A stretch of DNA of 53,088 nucleotides from Mogibacterium sp. (lineage in GTDB: Bacteria > Bacillota > Clostridia > Peptostreptococcales > Anaerovoracaceae), in the NCBI GenBank assembly GCA_017403955.1, contig JAFRDH010000006.1:1-53088 (forward strand), given 5' to 3'. Below, in pieces: positions 34,567 through 43,892 of this stretch; the first letter of the stretch is position 1; every line of letters starts with the position of its first letter. The notes under the pieces are model-generated. The model was not told the DNA's origin. It did not search any database and saw only the letters and a program-made list of their open reading frames with translations. The translations under genes were made by a program, and so were the position numbers.

Positions 34567-35799
34567 TCAGGTGTGAATTCTTGTCCGGGATGGATCCCAC
34601 AACTTTTCTGACCTGGAAATGATAAGATTGGCAGCTATGTCGCCTTCAACATTTATAGTAGTAAAGGCCATATCAAGGAGTCTGTAGAACGCCGCTATCG
34701 GTCCGATCAGGTCTACAGGGAGTCCGAAGATCGTAAGGAACGAAGTCATGAGAATGATTCCGCCTCCCGGGATGCCCGGAGCTGCCATGTTCAGCAGTGT
34801 CGCCGCGACAGCCATCATAGCAAGCCTTGTGAGAGACAGATCCATATTATAGAAATCTGCAACGAAAATCGACAGGCAGCAAAAGGAGCATGCTCCGCCG
34901 CACATATTTATCGTACATCCCAGCGGAAGCGTAAAGGAGCTGATCGACTCAGGCGCGCCAAGATCTTCTGTGCTGACACGTATCGTAGTCGGAAGAGTTG
35001 CTGCGGAGCTGGTCGTTGACATCGTCATCAGCGCAACTTTGCCGCATGCGGAAAGGAATGCGCGAAGGTCCACGCCTGTGTAAAATTTGACAGGTATAAC
35101 GAAGACGATAACGAAAACCGCTATGCACGCGAGCCAGCAGCAAATAATATACTTGCCTATCGCCATGAATATTCCGGAACCGTATTCTGCTATCGAATAT
35201 GCCATAAGAGACATCACGCCTATCGGGGTCGTCTCCATTATCATAGATAGCATATAGAACATTGCTTCGGAAAGGCTGTTGATAAAATCTTTGACCGGCT
35301 TGCCCTTGTCACCGATAGCAACGACAGATATCGAAGCGAGGAGCGTGAATAGTATCGTCGGCAAAATATTGTTAGTTGAAATTGCTTCGAATATATTATT
35401 GGGAATGATGCTGATCAAAATGCCTGAAATACTTATCGGGCCACCGATCTCTCCCTCATAGACCGGCTTATTTTCAAACATGATATTCATTCCCGGACGT
35501 ATTATCTCTGCTACGCCGAATGAAACCGCAAAAGATGCGAGGAACATGACCACATATAGGATCACCGTCTTCGCCCCGATCCTTTTCAGCGAGGCGATAT
35601 CACCTGAATTGAATATTCCTCCGGCTACAGCGCAAACGAGGATCGGAATGATCATCAGTTTGATCAGATTCAGATAAATATCTCCGACAACCTTAGTATC
35701 GACAGAAAATTGCGGCGCAGCAAACCCGAGGATAATGCCGATCGCAAACCCCGCAGCTACTCGAATGAACAAGTTTTCCTTTCTGAAGAACCATTTCAT
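34567..35799 (-). CDS. Dicarboxylate/amino acid:cation symporter (DAACS family)
   Basis: The 410-residue membrane protein shows the DAACS/GltPh signatures: the serine-rich hairpin STTSSAATLP (near residue 262), GCTINMCGG in place of the NMDGT motif (near 295) and the second hairpin AAPGIPGGG (near 350). Substrates in this family are glutamate, aspartate, C4-dicarboxylates, serine or threonine, taken up with Na+ or H+. The NMDGT-to-NMCGG change may shift the cation or substrate preference. The Shine-Dalgarno (AAGGA) lies 13 nt from the ATG, longer than usual. The exact substrate is unknown. Confidence 0.88.
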   Translation of the reverse strand: MKWFFRKENLFIRVAAGFAIGIILGFAAPQFSVDTKVVGDIYLNLIKLMIIPILVCAVAGGIFNSGDIASLKRIGAKTVILYVVMFLASFAVSFGVAEIIRPGMNIMFENKPVYEGEIGGPISISGILISIIPNNIFEAISTNNILPTILFTLLASISVVAIGDKGKPVKDFINSLSEAMFYMLSMIMETTPIGVMSLMAYSIAEYGSGIFMAIGKYIICCWLACIAVFVIVFVIPVKFYTGVDLRAFLSACGKVALMTMSTTSSAATLPTTIRVSTEDLGAPESISSFTLPLGCTINMCGGACSFCCLSIFVADFYNMDLSLTRLAMMAVAATLLNMAAPGIPGGGIILMTSFLTIFGLPVDLIGPIAAFYRLLDMAFTTINVEGDIAANLIISRSEKLWDPSRTRIHT

Positions 35800-35859
35800 G
35801 AGTTTATTTCATTCCTTTCCTGTCCTCACAGGTATTCATCTGTCATAAAACTGTTTCAT

Positions 35860-35865
35860 AGTATA
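35860..35865 (-). promoter_or_regulatory. Extended -10 promoter of the symporter gene
   Basis: TGATATACT (TATACT at complement 35860-35865), about 60 nt before the start; the -35 is poor. Confidence 0.4.
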
Positions 35866-35897
35866 TCATACATAGTTGTCATCAAAAACAAAAAACA

Positions 35898-35930
35898 ACC
35901 TTGCCGGAATCCATGTGTTCCCGGCAAGGT
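35898..35930 (-). terminator. Terminator of the minus-strand oxidoreductase module
   Basis: Arms ACCTTGCCGG and CCGGCAAGGT, followed by a T-rich run on the minus strand. Confidence 0.85.
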
Positions 35931-35944
35931 ATGCAGTCTGTCGG

Positions 35945-37156
35945 TTACTTAGGGGTATATTCAGCAGGTACTTCTATGACCATATCTGAAGTCGGGAACG
36001 TCGCACACGGATGGATGTAATTCCATTTGATATCCGCATATCTTCTGTTCTCGTTTTCAGCAGGTGCAAAATAGGTACCTTCGAGCACCTTAGAGCGGCA
36101 CCATCCGCATTCACCACTTCTGCAGCGTGAAGGCGCTGTAATGCCGGCTCTCTCTACTGCGACAAGGACAGGCTCTTCAGATGAAGCCTTGATCTTGTAT
36201 TCCTCGCTGCCCTGTCTGACCGTGATATCGAACACTTTGCCCTTTGCCTCAGCCGGGAATCCCTCCGCTTCAGCGATTTTCTTAGTCACGCCGAGCATCT
36301 CGCATCTGATATTCTTCCTCGGGAGACCGAGCTTATCAAGTTCTACTTTGACGAAACGGTACATTGCTTCAGGTCCGCACACGAAAACGCTGTAAGGCTC
36401 CTTAGCATATTTTCTGATCAGATCAGCTGTGATGAATCCGTGCTCGAATCCGTCTGCCTCTTCATCCGAGAGAACATGCACAACATGGATCTTTTCACAC
36501 CCTGCAGCAAGCGCATCGAGTTCTTCTCCGAAGAGGATCTGTTCTCTGGTCCTGCTTCCGACCAGGATCGTAAGGTCAAAATCTTCAGTTCCGTCAGCTA
36601 TAGCCTGAGCCATCGCGAGGAACGGAGTAATGCCGCTTCCTCCGGCAAGAGCTACGATATGTTCAGGATCGCGCAAAGGCTCATAGTAGAAATTCCCCTG
36701 TGGGCCGGATGACAGTATCTCATCGCCCTCTTTGAATTCTTTAAGCATATGCTCTGCTGCGAATCCGCCCGGATTGCTGCGGACTGTTACCGAAACGACA
36801 CCCTTGAGAGCGTCTTTCGGTGCAGAGCTGATGGAATATGGTCTTGTGATCTTACTTCCATCGATCGCCAGTTTCAACGAGAGGTACTGACCTGCACGGA
36901 AATACGCAAGCGGACCGCCGTCTTTGGAACGCATGAGATATGTTTTTGCTCCCGCTCCTGCATGATCGATCACTTTATCAACTACAAGTTCCTGGAAATC
37001 CGGGTGCAGCGCTTTGGCATTATTATTGATCACGAAATCAGCTGTGATCTCATTTGCCGGTGCTGCCTGGATAGCCATTTCCCTGACTTTGGCCATGTTC
37101 TTGAACTTCAGCATATCAAGCGCACCGATGAGTCCGACTTTAACTTTTACTGCCAT
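35945..37156 (-). CDS. Flavin/[2Fe-2S] reductase, module A
   Basis: The 403-residue protein has an unusual N-terminal segment of about 75 residues, then an FAD-binding barrel (RPYSISS near residue 125), an NAD(P)-binding domain (AGGSGITPF near 170, CGPEAMYRF near 265) and a C-terminal plant-type [2Fe-2S] domain (CRSGECGWC, plus a fourth Cys in HPCATF). It resembles the reductase parts of phenol hydroxylase, CDP-6-deoxyglucose and Fre-type systems and should carry electrons from NAD(P)H to a partner. It sits 4 nt after the FAD-oxidoreductase gene. A paralogue of very similar layout is at 43892-45100. Confidence 0.88.
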   Translation of the reverse strand: MAVKVKVGLIGALDMLKFKNMAKVREMAIQAAPANEITADFVINNNAKALHPDFQELVVDKVIDHAGAGAKTYLMRSKDGGPLAYFRAGQYLSLKLAIDGSKITRPYSISSAPKDALKGVVSVTVRSNPGGFAAEHMLKEFKEGDEILSSGPQGNFYYEPLRDPEHIVALAGGSGITPFLAMAQAIADGTEDFDLTILVGSRTREQILFGEELDALAAGCEKIHVVHVLSDEEADGFEHGFITADLIRKYAKEPYSVFVCGPEAMYRFVKVELDKLGLPRKNIRCEMLGVTKKIAEAEGFPAEAKGKVFDITVRQGSEEYKIKASSEEPVLVAVERAGITAPSRCRSGECGWCRSKVLEGTYFAPAENENRRYADIKWNYIHPCATFPTSDMVIEVPAEYTPK

Positions 37157-37160
37157 GACA

Positions 37161-38702
37161 CTACCTCCCTTCTTCCTTCAGATCTTTGAGTGCAAGACGA
37201 GCCATCAGTCTTCCGCAGACATAAGCGGAGCTGTATCCGTCGCCTCTCGGACCCGCTGCGCCGATCGGACGCAGTCCCTTGATAGGATAGTCAGTTCCGA
37301 GCATCATCATTCTCGCCATCATAGCATCCCATTCAGCAGTCTCATAGCCGTAAACAGCGCCTTCAGGAACGCCTAGATATCTGGCGAAGGTCCACGGCGA
37401 AGCCACGCAGATCTCTTCGATATACGGTTCGATATCGATTCCTGCGCGGTCTTTGAGAGTCTTGATGAATTTCTTAGCATATTTGTTCTTGTAAGCAACA
37501 TAGTCTTCCTGAGAGAGATCACTCCACTCCTCGCGGTTGCCCATTGAAGTGAAGAATCCCATTGAAGTTCCTGCCGGTGAGCAGTCAGGGTTCACTATAT
37601 TGTTGCAGAGGAAAATCGTGAAATTGTTCGAATCATATCCGCCGAGAATATTCTTGTATTCCTGAACGGAGTCAGAAGTATCCGCGAAGAAGATGCAGTA
37701 ATCCTTGATCCCGAGTTCCTCTGCAGTCTTGTTGAGACCTACATATACAGTGTACATTCTTGCACTGTAGTTCTTGCCTCTTGCAGCTGAGAGCTTCTTC
37801 TCACGCTCCGGAATGAGTTCCTTAGGCATCATCTTTCCGTAGATAATATCCGGATTGATATTCGCAAGAACATAGTCGCATGAGATCTCGCCGCAGCTTG
37901 TACGTACTCCGCAGAGCTGGTCACCGTCAAACAGGAATTCTTCTGCTCTGCAGTTGTACCAGATATCGCCGCCGAGTTCTCTGAGTCTTTCGACCATCGC
38001 ATTACTGATTTCATGCGATGTGTGCGCAGGAATGTAAGCGGCGCGCGATACATATTTCATGAACATATTGCAGTAGTGAATGAATGCCATACGATCCATA
38101 TCGACTCCCAGATATCCCCAGTAGGTCGACATGATATCACAGCATTTCTGCGGAAGTCCCATAGCCTTCCAGACTTTGCTGACTGGATAAGCACCTGTTC
38201 TCAGGAGATTAGGATATTTCTCCTTGAGGACCGAGGAATCCGCTTTGCCGTTCGAGGCGCTGATATATGCGGTCCCTGCCATGGTCTCATTCAGCAGCTC
38301 AAAATACTCTTCCATCTTAGGACGTGAGCCCGGAACGTAGTATTCCATTTTGTCGATGAAATTCTCGCAGCCGAAAGGCATGCTGACATCCATTGGCGTT
38401 CCGTCCGTGTACTTGCTGATTATGCGGAAGCAGTCAGGTACTTCTTTCCATTCTACTTCAACGCCATAATCCATCATCATCTGACGGATCTCCGCAGGAT
38501 CTTCCGCACTTCCTATGTCGCAGAGTTCATGCAAAGACGGCTCAAATTCAAATCTTCCACGTCTGAAGCTCGTTGCGCAGCCGCCGGGCAGATTATGCTG
38601 TTCTATCAGCAGGACTTTCTTGCCTTCCACTGCGCAGTGAAGCGCTGCAGAAAGTCCGGCATTTCCTGCACCGACAACACATATGTCATAATGTTTATTC
38701 AA
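37161..38702 (-). CDS. FAD-dependent CrtI/CrtISO-like oxidoreductase, module A
   Basis: The 513-residue protein has a Rossmann FAD motif near its start (VVGAGNAGLSAA, then EGKKVLLIEQHNLPGGCA), as in phytoene desaturases, carotenoid isomerases and retinol saturases, and a C-terminal FAD contact (GLRPIGAAGPRGDGYSSAY). These families add or remove hydrogen across C=C bonds or isomerise them. I moved the start to TTG at 38702, eight nt after AGGAGG; the longer frame begins inside that ribosome site. It forms an operon with the reductase downstream. A close paralogue is at 42354-43892. The substrate is unknown; the homology does not imply carotenoids. Confidence 0.85.
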   Translation of the reverse strand: MNKHYDICVVGAGNAGLSAALHCAVEGKKVLLIEQHNLPGGCATSFRRGRFEFEPSLHELCDIGSAEDPAEIRQMMMDYGVEVEWKEVPDCFRIISKYTDGTPMDVSMPFGCENFIDKMEYYVPGSRPKMEEYFELLNETMAGTAYISASNGKADSSVLKEKYPNLLRTGAYPVSKVWKAMGLPQKCCDIMSTYWGYLGVDMDRMAFIHYCNMFMKYVSRAAYIPAHTSHEISNAMVERLRELGGDIWYNCRAEEFLFDGDQLCGVRTSCGEISCDYVLANINPDIIYGKMMPKELIPEREKKLSAARGKNYSARMYTVYVGLNKTAEELGIKDYCIFFADTSDSVQEYKNILGGYDSNNFTIFLCNNIVNPDCSPAGTSMGFFTSMGNREEWSDLSQEDYVAYKNKYAKKFIKTLKDRAGIDIEPYIEEICVASPWTFARYLGVPEGAVYGYETAEWDAMMARMMMLGTDYPIKGLRPIGAAGPRGDGYSSAYVCGRLMARLALKDLKEEGR

Positions 38703-38779
38703 GCAACACACCTCCTTCATCAGTCAATGATCAATTATGTGATCTAATTATTATTCGCAGAGTAGTTACTATTGATTAA

Positions 38780-38785
38780 ATTATA
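38780..38785 (-). promoter_or_regulatory. -10 element for module A
   Basis: TATAAT at complement 38780-38785, about 80 nt before the TTG start, without a convincing -35. Confidence 0.35.
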
Positions 38786-38888
38786 ATCCCGCTATTGCAC
38801 ATAAAAAAGACCAATTGTGAAAAATGATCCTGTTTGTATTTGCAGTTGTACACCCCATAGGGTTATCATGGACTTAGTAAATCAAATT

Positions 38889-38902
38889 ACCGGAAAACCG
38901 GT
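38889..38902. promoter_or_regulatory. Inverted repeat just upstream of the VWA gene
   Basis: ACCGGAAAACCGGT is a perfect 5-bp palindrome with a 4-nt loop, ending 9 nt before the ATG, in the divergent intergenic region between the two modules. It could be an operator or an RNA hairpin affecting translation. Confidence 0.4.
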
Positions 38903-38911
38903 TTACGCGGT

Positions 38912-40216
38912 ATGGAGAATCTGACAGAACGGGATAAGCAGGCTGTAGAATTATCAAAGGAAATCATCACACTGGCCAGGAATTCGATCATAGTCAATCT
39001 GCGTTTCATGGATCGTGCTGTTGGCAATTTTCGTTGTGTCCCGAATATGAACTACGGCTTTGCCGGAGGCAGCGGATATGTGATCTACAGTCCCTGGACA
39101 CTGATCAATACTTACCGCCTCGAACAGAATCTTATAGCCAGAGATCTGCTTCACAGCATTCTCCACAGCGTATTCAGGCACAACATCACCGGTGATGGTA
39201 TAGACAGGCTCAAATGGGATCTCGCAGCAGATATAGCAGTTGAAGATTCGATCAACAGTCTTGGCAGAGACTTTCTCAGAGTCAGGCGTCAGGCGCGGCA
39301 GGAAGAGATAACAGAGCGCCTGAGAGATGACCTCACTTACCTCACAGCCGAGAGAGTATACCATTATCTTAACAGCGGAAAAGTGAGCGCGACCAAGTGT
39401 TATGAATGGAGCGAGCTGTTCGCGGGTGATCAGCATGATCTGTGGTATGGTCTTGGCCCATCAGATCATGTCGTAACAAGCGATATCGATCTTAAAGAAC
39501 TCTGGGAAGACATTTCCCGGAGAATGCAGACTGAGCTCGAGCTTTTCAGCGATAACAAGGGGGCTCTGACACAGAATCTGAGGAGTGTCAACCGTGTCAG
39601 GTACAACTACACCGAATTTCTCAGAAGATTCGGGATACACTCCGAGACGATGAAATTGTCTGAAGAAGAGTTCGACAACAATTATTACACCTACGGGATG
39701 GAATTGTACGGCGACATACCGCTGATAGAACCGCTCGAGTACAAGGACAACAGGAATATAAGAGATTTTGTCATCGCTATAGACACCTCCGGCAGTGTTC
39801 AGGGCGAGATCGTTCAGAAATTCGTCCAGCACACGCACGACGTCCTCTCAGCGAGCAAAAGCTTTCATGAGACTACCAATCTCTACATAATCCAGTGTGA
39901 CGATGAGATCAGGGACGTTGAAGTCATCCGGAACCAAAATGACTTTGACCGCTATTTCAGCACTAAGGAGATCAAAGGACTCGGGCGCACGGACTTCAGA
40001 CCGGTCTTCAAATATGTCGATAAACTCCTCGAAGAGCGCAAGCTGACCGACTTACGCGGCCTTCTGTATTTCACGGACGGCAAAGGCAAGTTCCCTGAGA
40101 TAGCACCCGCCTACGATGTCGCTTTCATAATTCACAATGACAGCATGAATGATATATGGGTCCCTGACTGGGCTGCAAAAATCGAGATGCAGGCCGAGGA
40201 AATCATGAATTTATAG
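38912..40216 (+). CDS. VWA-domain protein of the DUF2201 type
   Basis: The 434-residue cytoplasmic protein has an N-terminal region resembling the metallopeptidase-like half of DUF2201 proteins (His81, His85 and His90 in an H-x3-H-x4-H pattern, without the HExxH glutamate) and a C-terminal VWA-like domain (about 283-434) with the MIDAS motif DTSGS (Asp291). VWA proteins of this kind pair with MoxR ATPases as adaptors in assembling or remodelling protein complexes. It is the first gene of a five-gene operon. There is no clear Shine-Dalgarno before the ATG. Confidence 0.85.
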   Translation: MENLTERDKQAVELSKEIITLARNSIIVNLRFMDRAVGNFRCVPNMNYGFAGGSGYVIYSPWTLINTYRLEQNLIARDLLHSILHSVFRHNITGDGIDRLKWDLAADIAVEDSINSLGRDFLRVRRQARQEEITERLRDDLTYLTAERVYHYLNSGKVSATKCYEWSELFAGDQHDLWYGLGPSDHVVTSDIDLKELWEDISRRMQTELELFSDNKGALTQNLRSVNRVRYNYTEFLRRFGIHSETMKLSEEEFDNNYYTYGMELYGDIPLIEPLEYKDNRNIRDFVIAIDTSGSVQGEIVQKFVQHTHDVLSASKSFHETTNLYIIQCDDEIRDVEVIRNQNDFDRYFSTKEIKGLGRTDFRPVFKYVDKLLEERKLTDLRGLLYFTDGKGKFPEIAPAYDVAFIIHNDSMNDIWVPDWAAKIEMQAEEIMNL

Positions 40217-40228
40217 ATACCCTGTTAA

Positions 40229-40912
40229 ATGGAATTGATTATTGATGATGCAAAAATAAATAACGGTCGTCTGACAGAGGGCGCGTATGTGCAGGATGAG
40301 AGTATTACTTCTGTAGTCATTCCTGAAGGTGTTACGGACATAGGCGAGATCGCTTTCTATGGCTGCATAAATCTGAGAGAGGTATCGTTCCCGTCTACAC
40401 TGAAATATATACGTGAGGAAGCCTTCGGGGAAAGCGGGATCACGGAAGTAATACTTCCCGCAGGCCTTGAGCTGGTCGGAGAGAAGGCTTTCTTCAGCTG
40501 TGATTCACTCCGCAAGATCGACATTCCCGGCAGAAACACAATTATCGAAAGTGATGCTTTCGGCTGCTGCGACAATCTGATCGAAGGATACATTGCAGCA
40601 GGATTTCCTCAAGGTATACGGCATCATGAGGAACTTCAGTACACCCTGCTCTGGTGCTCATGTCCTTCCGGACACGACAGGGAAACGTCAGAACGCGCAG
40701 CAGCTTTTATCAGGAAATACGAAGATCTTATAATGGAATGGATCATCAGGCAAAACAACATACCTGCTATGAGCGGGATCGTCAGAGAAGGTCTGCTGAA
40801 AGGCAGCACAGGTAAATACATACAGGCTGCAAATCTCGCAGGAAGAAGCGAGATAACCGCACTTCTCATGTCAGTGCGCGGTCATTTCGATGAAGGAGAA
40901 TTTGAACTATGA
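40229..40912 (+). CDS. Leucine-rich-repeat (BspA-type) protein
   Basis: The 227-residue protein has about four BspA-like LRR_5 repeats (residues 25-120; for example VVIPEGVTDIGEIAFYGC and FPSTLKYIREEAFGE) and a charged helical C-terminus. There is no signal peptide, unlike most BspA proteins, so it is likely cytoplasmic. It lies 12 nt after the VWA gene and overlaps the MoxR gene by ATGA; its place suggests an adaptor or substrate-recognition role. The function is not known. Confidence 0.8.
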   Translation: MELIIDDAKINNGRLTEGAYVQDESITSVVIPEGVTDIGEIAFYGCINLREVSFPSTLKYIREEAFGESGITEVILPAGLELVGEKAFFSCDSLRKIDIPGRNTIIESDAFGCCDNLIEGYIAAGFPQGIRHHEELQYTLLWCSCPSGHDRETSERAAAFIRKYEDLIMEWIIRQNNIPAMSGIVREGLLKGSTGKYIQAANLAGRSEITALLMSVRGHFDEGEFEL

Positions 40913-42375
40913 ATATTGCAGAAGCGAAGCTCCAGCTTATCAACACGATCAAAGCCTACTCCGTCAGGGACAGATTCGGAAATTATCTTCTGCCTCCTCA
41001 GGATCAGAGGCCGCTGTTTCTCATGGGGCCGCCCGGAATAGGCAAAACCGCGATCGTCAGACAGGTTGCTGAAGAGCTCGGTATCGGACTTGTCAGCTAT
41101 TCTATCACGCATCATACAAGACAGTCCGCACTCGGACTGCCTAAGATCGTCCACAAGGTTTATGAGGATGAAGAGTATGATGTCTCGGAATATACTATGA
41201 GCGAGATCATTTCATCTGTCTATGATGTCATGGCCGACACAGGTCTCAAAGAAGGCATACTCTTTCTCGACGAAGTGAACTGTGCTTCTGAGACTCTGAC
41301 CCCTTCTATGCTCCAGTTCCTTCAGTTCAAGACATTCGGTAAGCACAAAGTGCCTGACGGCTGGGTCATAGTCACCGCAGGAAATCCTGTCGAATATAAC
41401 CGCAACGCCAAGGAATTCGATGTCGTGATCTGGGACAGACTGAAGCGCATCGATATCGGCGCGGATTTTGACGCCTGGAAGTCATATTCCTATAAGACCG
41501 GTATCCATCCCGCAGTCATCACATATCTTGAAGCCCGCAGGCCGAATTTCTACAAAATCGAAGAGACGCCTTCGGGCAAAAGGTTCGTAACAGCAAGGGG
41601 CTGGACGGATCTGAGCCGTATCATCAGCATCTACGAAGGCCTCGGCATCGATGTCGACAAAGCCCTCATCTCGCAATACATTCAGCATCCTGAGACTGCA
41701 GATGATTTCGCGTCATACTACGATCTGTTCAACAAATACAGATCCGACTACAAGATCGGGGAAATTCTGGCAGGCACTGAGGATACTGTCATACAGGACC
41801 GCGCCAAGGCAGCTCCGTTCGACGAGAAACTTTCGTTGCTCGGTCTGCTTCTTGATAATGTTCTGGCTGATATCGCCGAAGTTATGAAGACAGAGGACAT
41901 TGCTGCAGAGCTTGTCGGCCTGCTGAGACAGGTCAAAGAAGGTGCGGACATCAGCGAAGTCATAGAAAATGAGGCGGATATGTTCTACCGGTTCCGCAGA
42001 ATGGGAGTGCTTTCAGCGGATGCCCGTCTCAAATACGAAACTGTCCTCGAGTTCCTTAAAGCGCATGAGGCTTTCACGGATTTTACCTCAGTCAAATCAG
42101 ATTTCGACGGTCTCGTTTCAGATATGAAACAGGCTGCAGCGGAAGCGCGTGGCAAGCTCGACAACCTGTTCGCTTTTGTCAGCAAAGTCTGGGGAGAAGG
42201 TCAGGAAATGGTCATACTTGTCACTGAACTAACGATAGGTTTCTATTCATCGAGATTCATAGCGAAATATGGGTGCGATGCTTATTACAGAAATAATGAT
42301 TCGTTAAAGCTCTATGAAAGAAAACTTGAAATCCTAAAGAAAGGAGAGAAATTATGGCAGCAAAGTACGATGTAG
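40909..42375 (+). CDS. MoxR-type AAA+ ATPase
   Basis: The 488-residue protein has a AAA+ module with Walker A GPPGIGKT (about residues 40-47), Walker B ILFLDEVN (about 120) and a sensor-1 region (VTAGNP), then a helical C-terminal extension of about 200 residues. MoxR ATPases work with VWA proteins to insert cofactors or activate enzymes (for example NorQ/NorD, CbbQ/CbbO, RavA/ViaA). Its start overlaps the LRR gene by 4 nt and its end overlaps the FAD-oxidoreductase gene by 22 nt, arguing for coupled expression. Confidence 0.88.
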   Translation: MNIAEAKLQLINTIKAYSVRDRFGNYLLPPQDQRPLFLMGPPGIGKTAIVRQVAEELGIGLVSYSITHHTRQSALGLPKIVHKVYEDEEYDVSEYTMSEIISSVYDVMADTGLKEGILFLDEVNCASETLTPSMLQFLQFKTFGKHKVPDGWVIVTAGNPVEYNRNAKEFDVVIWDRLKRIDIGADFDAWKSYSYKTGIHPAVITYLEARRPNFYKIEETPSGKRFVTARGWTDLSRIISIYEGLGIDVDKALISQYIQHPETADDFASYYDLFNKYRSDYKIGEILAGTEDTVIQDRAKAAPFDEKLSLLGLLLDNVLADIAEVMKTEDIAAELVGLLRQVKEGADISEVIENEADMFYRFRRMGVLSADARLKYETVLEFLKAHEAFTDFTSVKSDFDGLVSDMKQAAAEARGKLDNLFAFVSKVWGEGQEMVILVTELTIGFYSSRFIAKYGCDAYYRNNDSLKLYERKLEILKKGEKLWQQSTM

Positions 42376-43892
42376 TAGTTGTCGGCGCCGGAAATGCCGG
42401 TCTCAGTGCAGCTGTTAAGTGCGCGGTCGAAGGCAAAAAGGTCCTTCTTATCGATCAGCACAACCTGCCGGGCGGATGTGCGTCCAGCTTCAGGAGGGGC
42501 AGATTCGAGTTCGACCCGAGCGTCCATGAGATCTGTGACTTCGGCCCTGAAGACAACAAGGGTCATGTCAGACTTCTCATGGAGAGAAACGGTGTCAATG
42601 TCGACTGGATAACCGTTCCTGAGTGCTACAGATGTATATCTACCTATTCTGACGGCACTCCGATGGATGTAACAATGCCATGCGGCCGCGAAGAATACAT
42701 AGCCGCTATGGAAAAGTATGTACCCGGCTCAAGGCCATCGATGGAAAAGTTCTTCGATCTGCTTCTTGAGATCAGAGCAGCAAAGGTCTACATGAACGAC
42801 GGCACCCCGAATGACTCCAAGTACATGCAGAAGCACTTCCCTAGCACCTTAAGATCATGCGGATATAACGCCCTGAAGGTCATGCAGGCTCTCAAGATCC
42901 CGCAGAAAGCGATCGATATCATTGGTGTTTACTGGCCGTATCTCGGAATACCTCTGGATGAGATCAACTTCTTCCACTTCGGCAACATGATCGATATGTA
43001 CGTCATCCGTCAGGCAGTCATTCCGCACCATACATCTCATGAGATATCAATGACATTCATGAACAGATTCTATGAGCTTGGCGGAGAAGCTTGGTTCAAC
43101 TGCCGAGCAGAGAAGTTCCTGTTCGACGGAGACAAAGTATGCGGCGTCAGAACAAGCCTGGGTGATGTGGAATGCGAACAGGTCCTTGCGAATATCAACC
43201 CTGACATCATCGATGCCAAAATGATCCCTAAAGAACTCGTGCCTGAGAGAGACAAGAAACTTTCGGCAGCAAGGAACAAGAAGTTCAGCACTAAGTTCTG
43301 CATGATCTACATGGCTCTCAACAAACCTGTTGAAGAGATCGGTATCAAAGATTACTGCATATTCTTCGCAGAGACAGCAGACTCCCGCAAAGAATATGAA
43401 TACATGAAGAGTATCGATAATGATTACAACATCCTTATCAGCTACAACACTCTTATCCCTGACTTCTCTCCTGAGGGCACATGCGTAATAAGCTTCACAA
43501 AGCTCTTCAGCGAGTCTGAAGACTGGGCTAAGCTGACACCGGAAGAATATTATAAGGTCAAAGACAGAATGATCGCTAAATGTATCGACGATGTCAAGAA
43601 GAAACTCGGGATCGATCTGACTCCATACATTGAAGAAGTCGAAGTTGCCACACCGATGACATTCGCAAGATACCTCGGAACTCCGGACGGAACACCTTAT
43701 GGATTTGAGGTAAATGACTGGGACGGTATCATCGCAAGAATGATGAATATTGAGGCTGACTTTACGATCAAGGGACTTCGCCATATCGGCGCAGGATCAT
43801 TCATGGCAGATGGTTATTCATCCACATGGATCAATGGAGACCTGACCGCCTCACTTGCATGCAGAGATCTCGAGGAAGGAGGTAAAAAGTAA
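42354..43892 (+). CDS. FAD-dependent CrtI/CrtISO-like oxidoreductase, module B
   Basis: The 512-residue paralogue of the module A oxidoreductase shares the FAD motif VVGAGNAGLSAA, QHNLPGGCASSFRRGRFEF and the C-terminal GLRHIGAGSFMADGYSS. The start is set by AAAGGAGAGAAATTATG inside the end of the moxR gene. It is followed by its reductase partner with a one-base overlap (TAATG). Placement in an operon with MoxR and VWA proteins suggests that this copy, or its complex, is the client of that machinery. Confidence 0.86.
   Translation: MAAKYDVVVVGAGNAGLSAAVKCAVEGKKVLLIDQHNLPGGCASSFRRGRFEFDPSVHEICDFGPEDNKGHVRLLMERNGVNVDWITVPECYRCISTYSDGTPMDVTMPCGREEYIAAMEKYVPGSRPSMEKFFDLLLEIRAAKVYMNDGTPNDSKYMQKHFPSTLRSCGYNALKVMQALKIPQKAIDIIGVYWPYLGIPLDEINFFHFGNMIDMYVIRQAVIPHHTSHEISMTFMNRFYELGGEAWFNCRAEKFLFDGDKVCGVRTSLGDVECEQVLANINPDIIDAKMIPKELVPERDKKLSAARNKKFSTKFCMIYMALNKPVEEIGIKDYCIFFAETADSRKEYEYMKSIDNDYNILISYNTLIPDFSPEGTCVISFTKLFSESEDWAKLTPEEYYKVKDRMIAKCIDDVKKKLGIDLTPYIEEVEVATPMTFARYLGTPDGTPYGFEVNDWDGIIARMMNIEADFTIKGLRHIGAGSFMADGYSSTWINGDLTASLACRDLEEGGKK

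Noticed and set aside
38912-42375. NorD/NorQ, CbbO/CbbQ or gas-vesicle assignment for the VWA/MoxR pair
   Set aside because: None of the expected client genes (nitric oxide reductase, Rubisco, gvp) is present, and the LRR protein is not part of those systems.
37161-43892. Carotenoid biosynthesis by the CrtI-like proteins
   Set aside because: There is no phytoene synthase or other isoprenoid gene nearby, and the fold is shared with many non-carotenoid enzymes.
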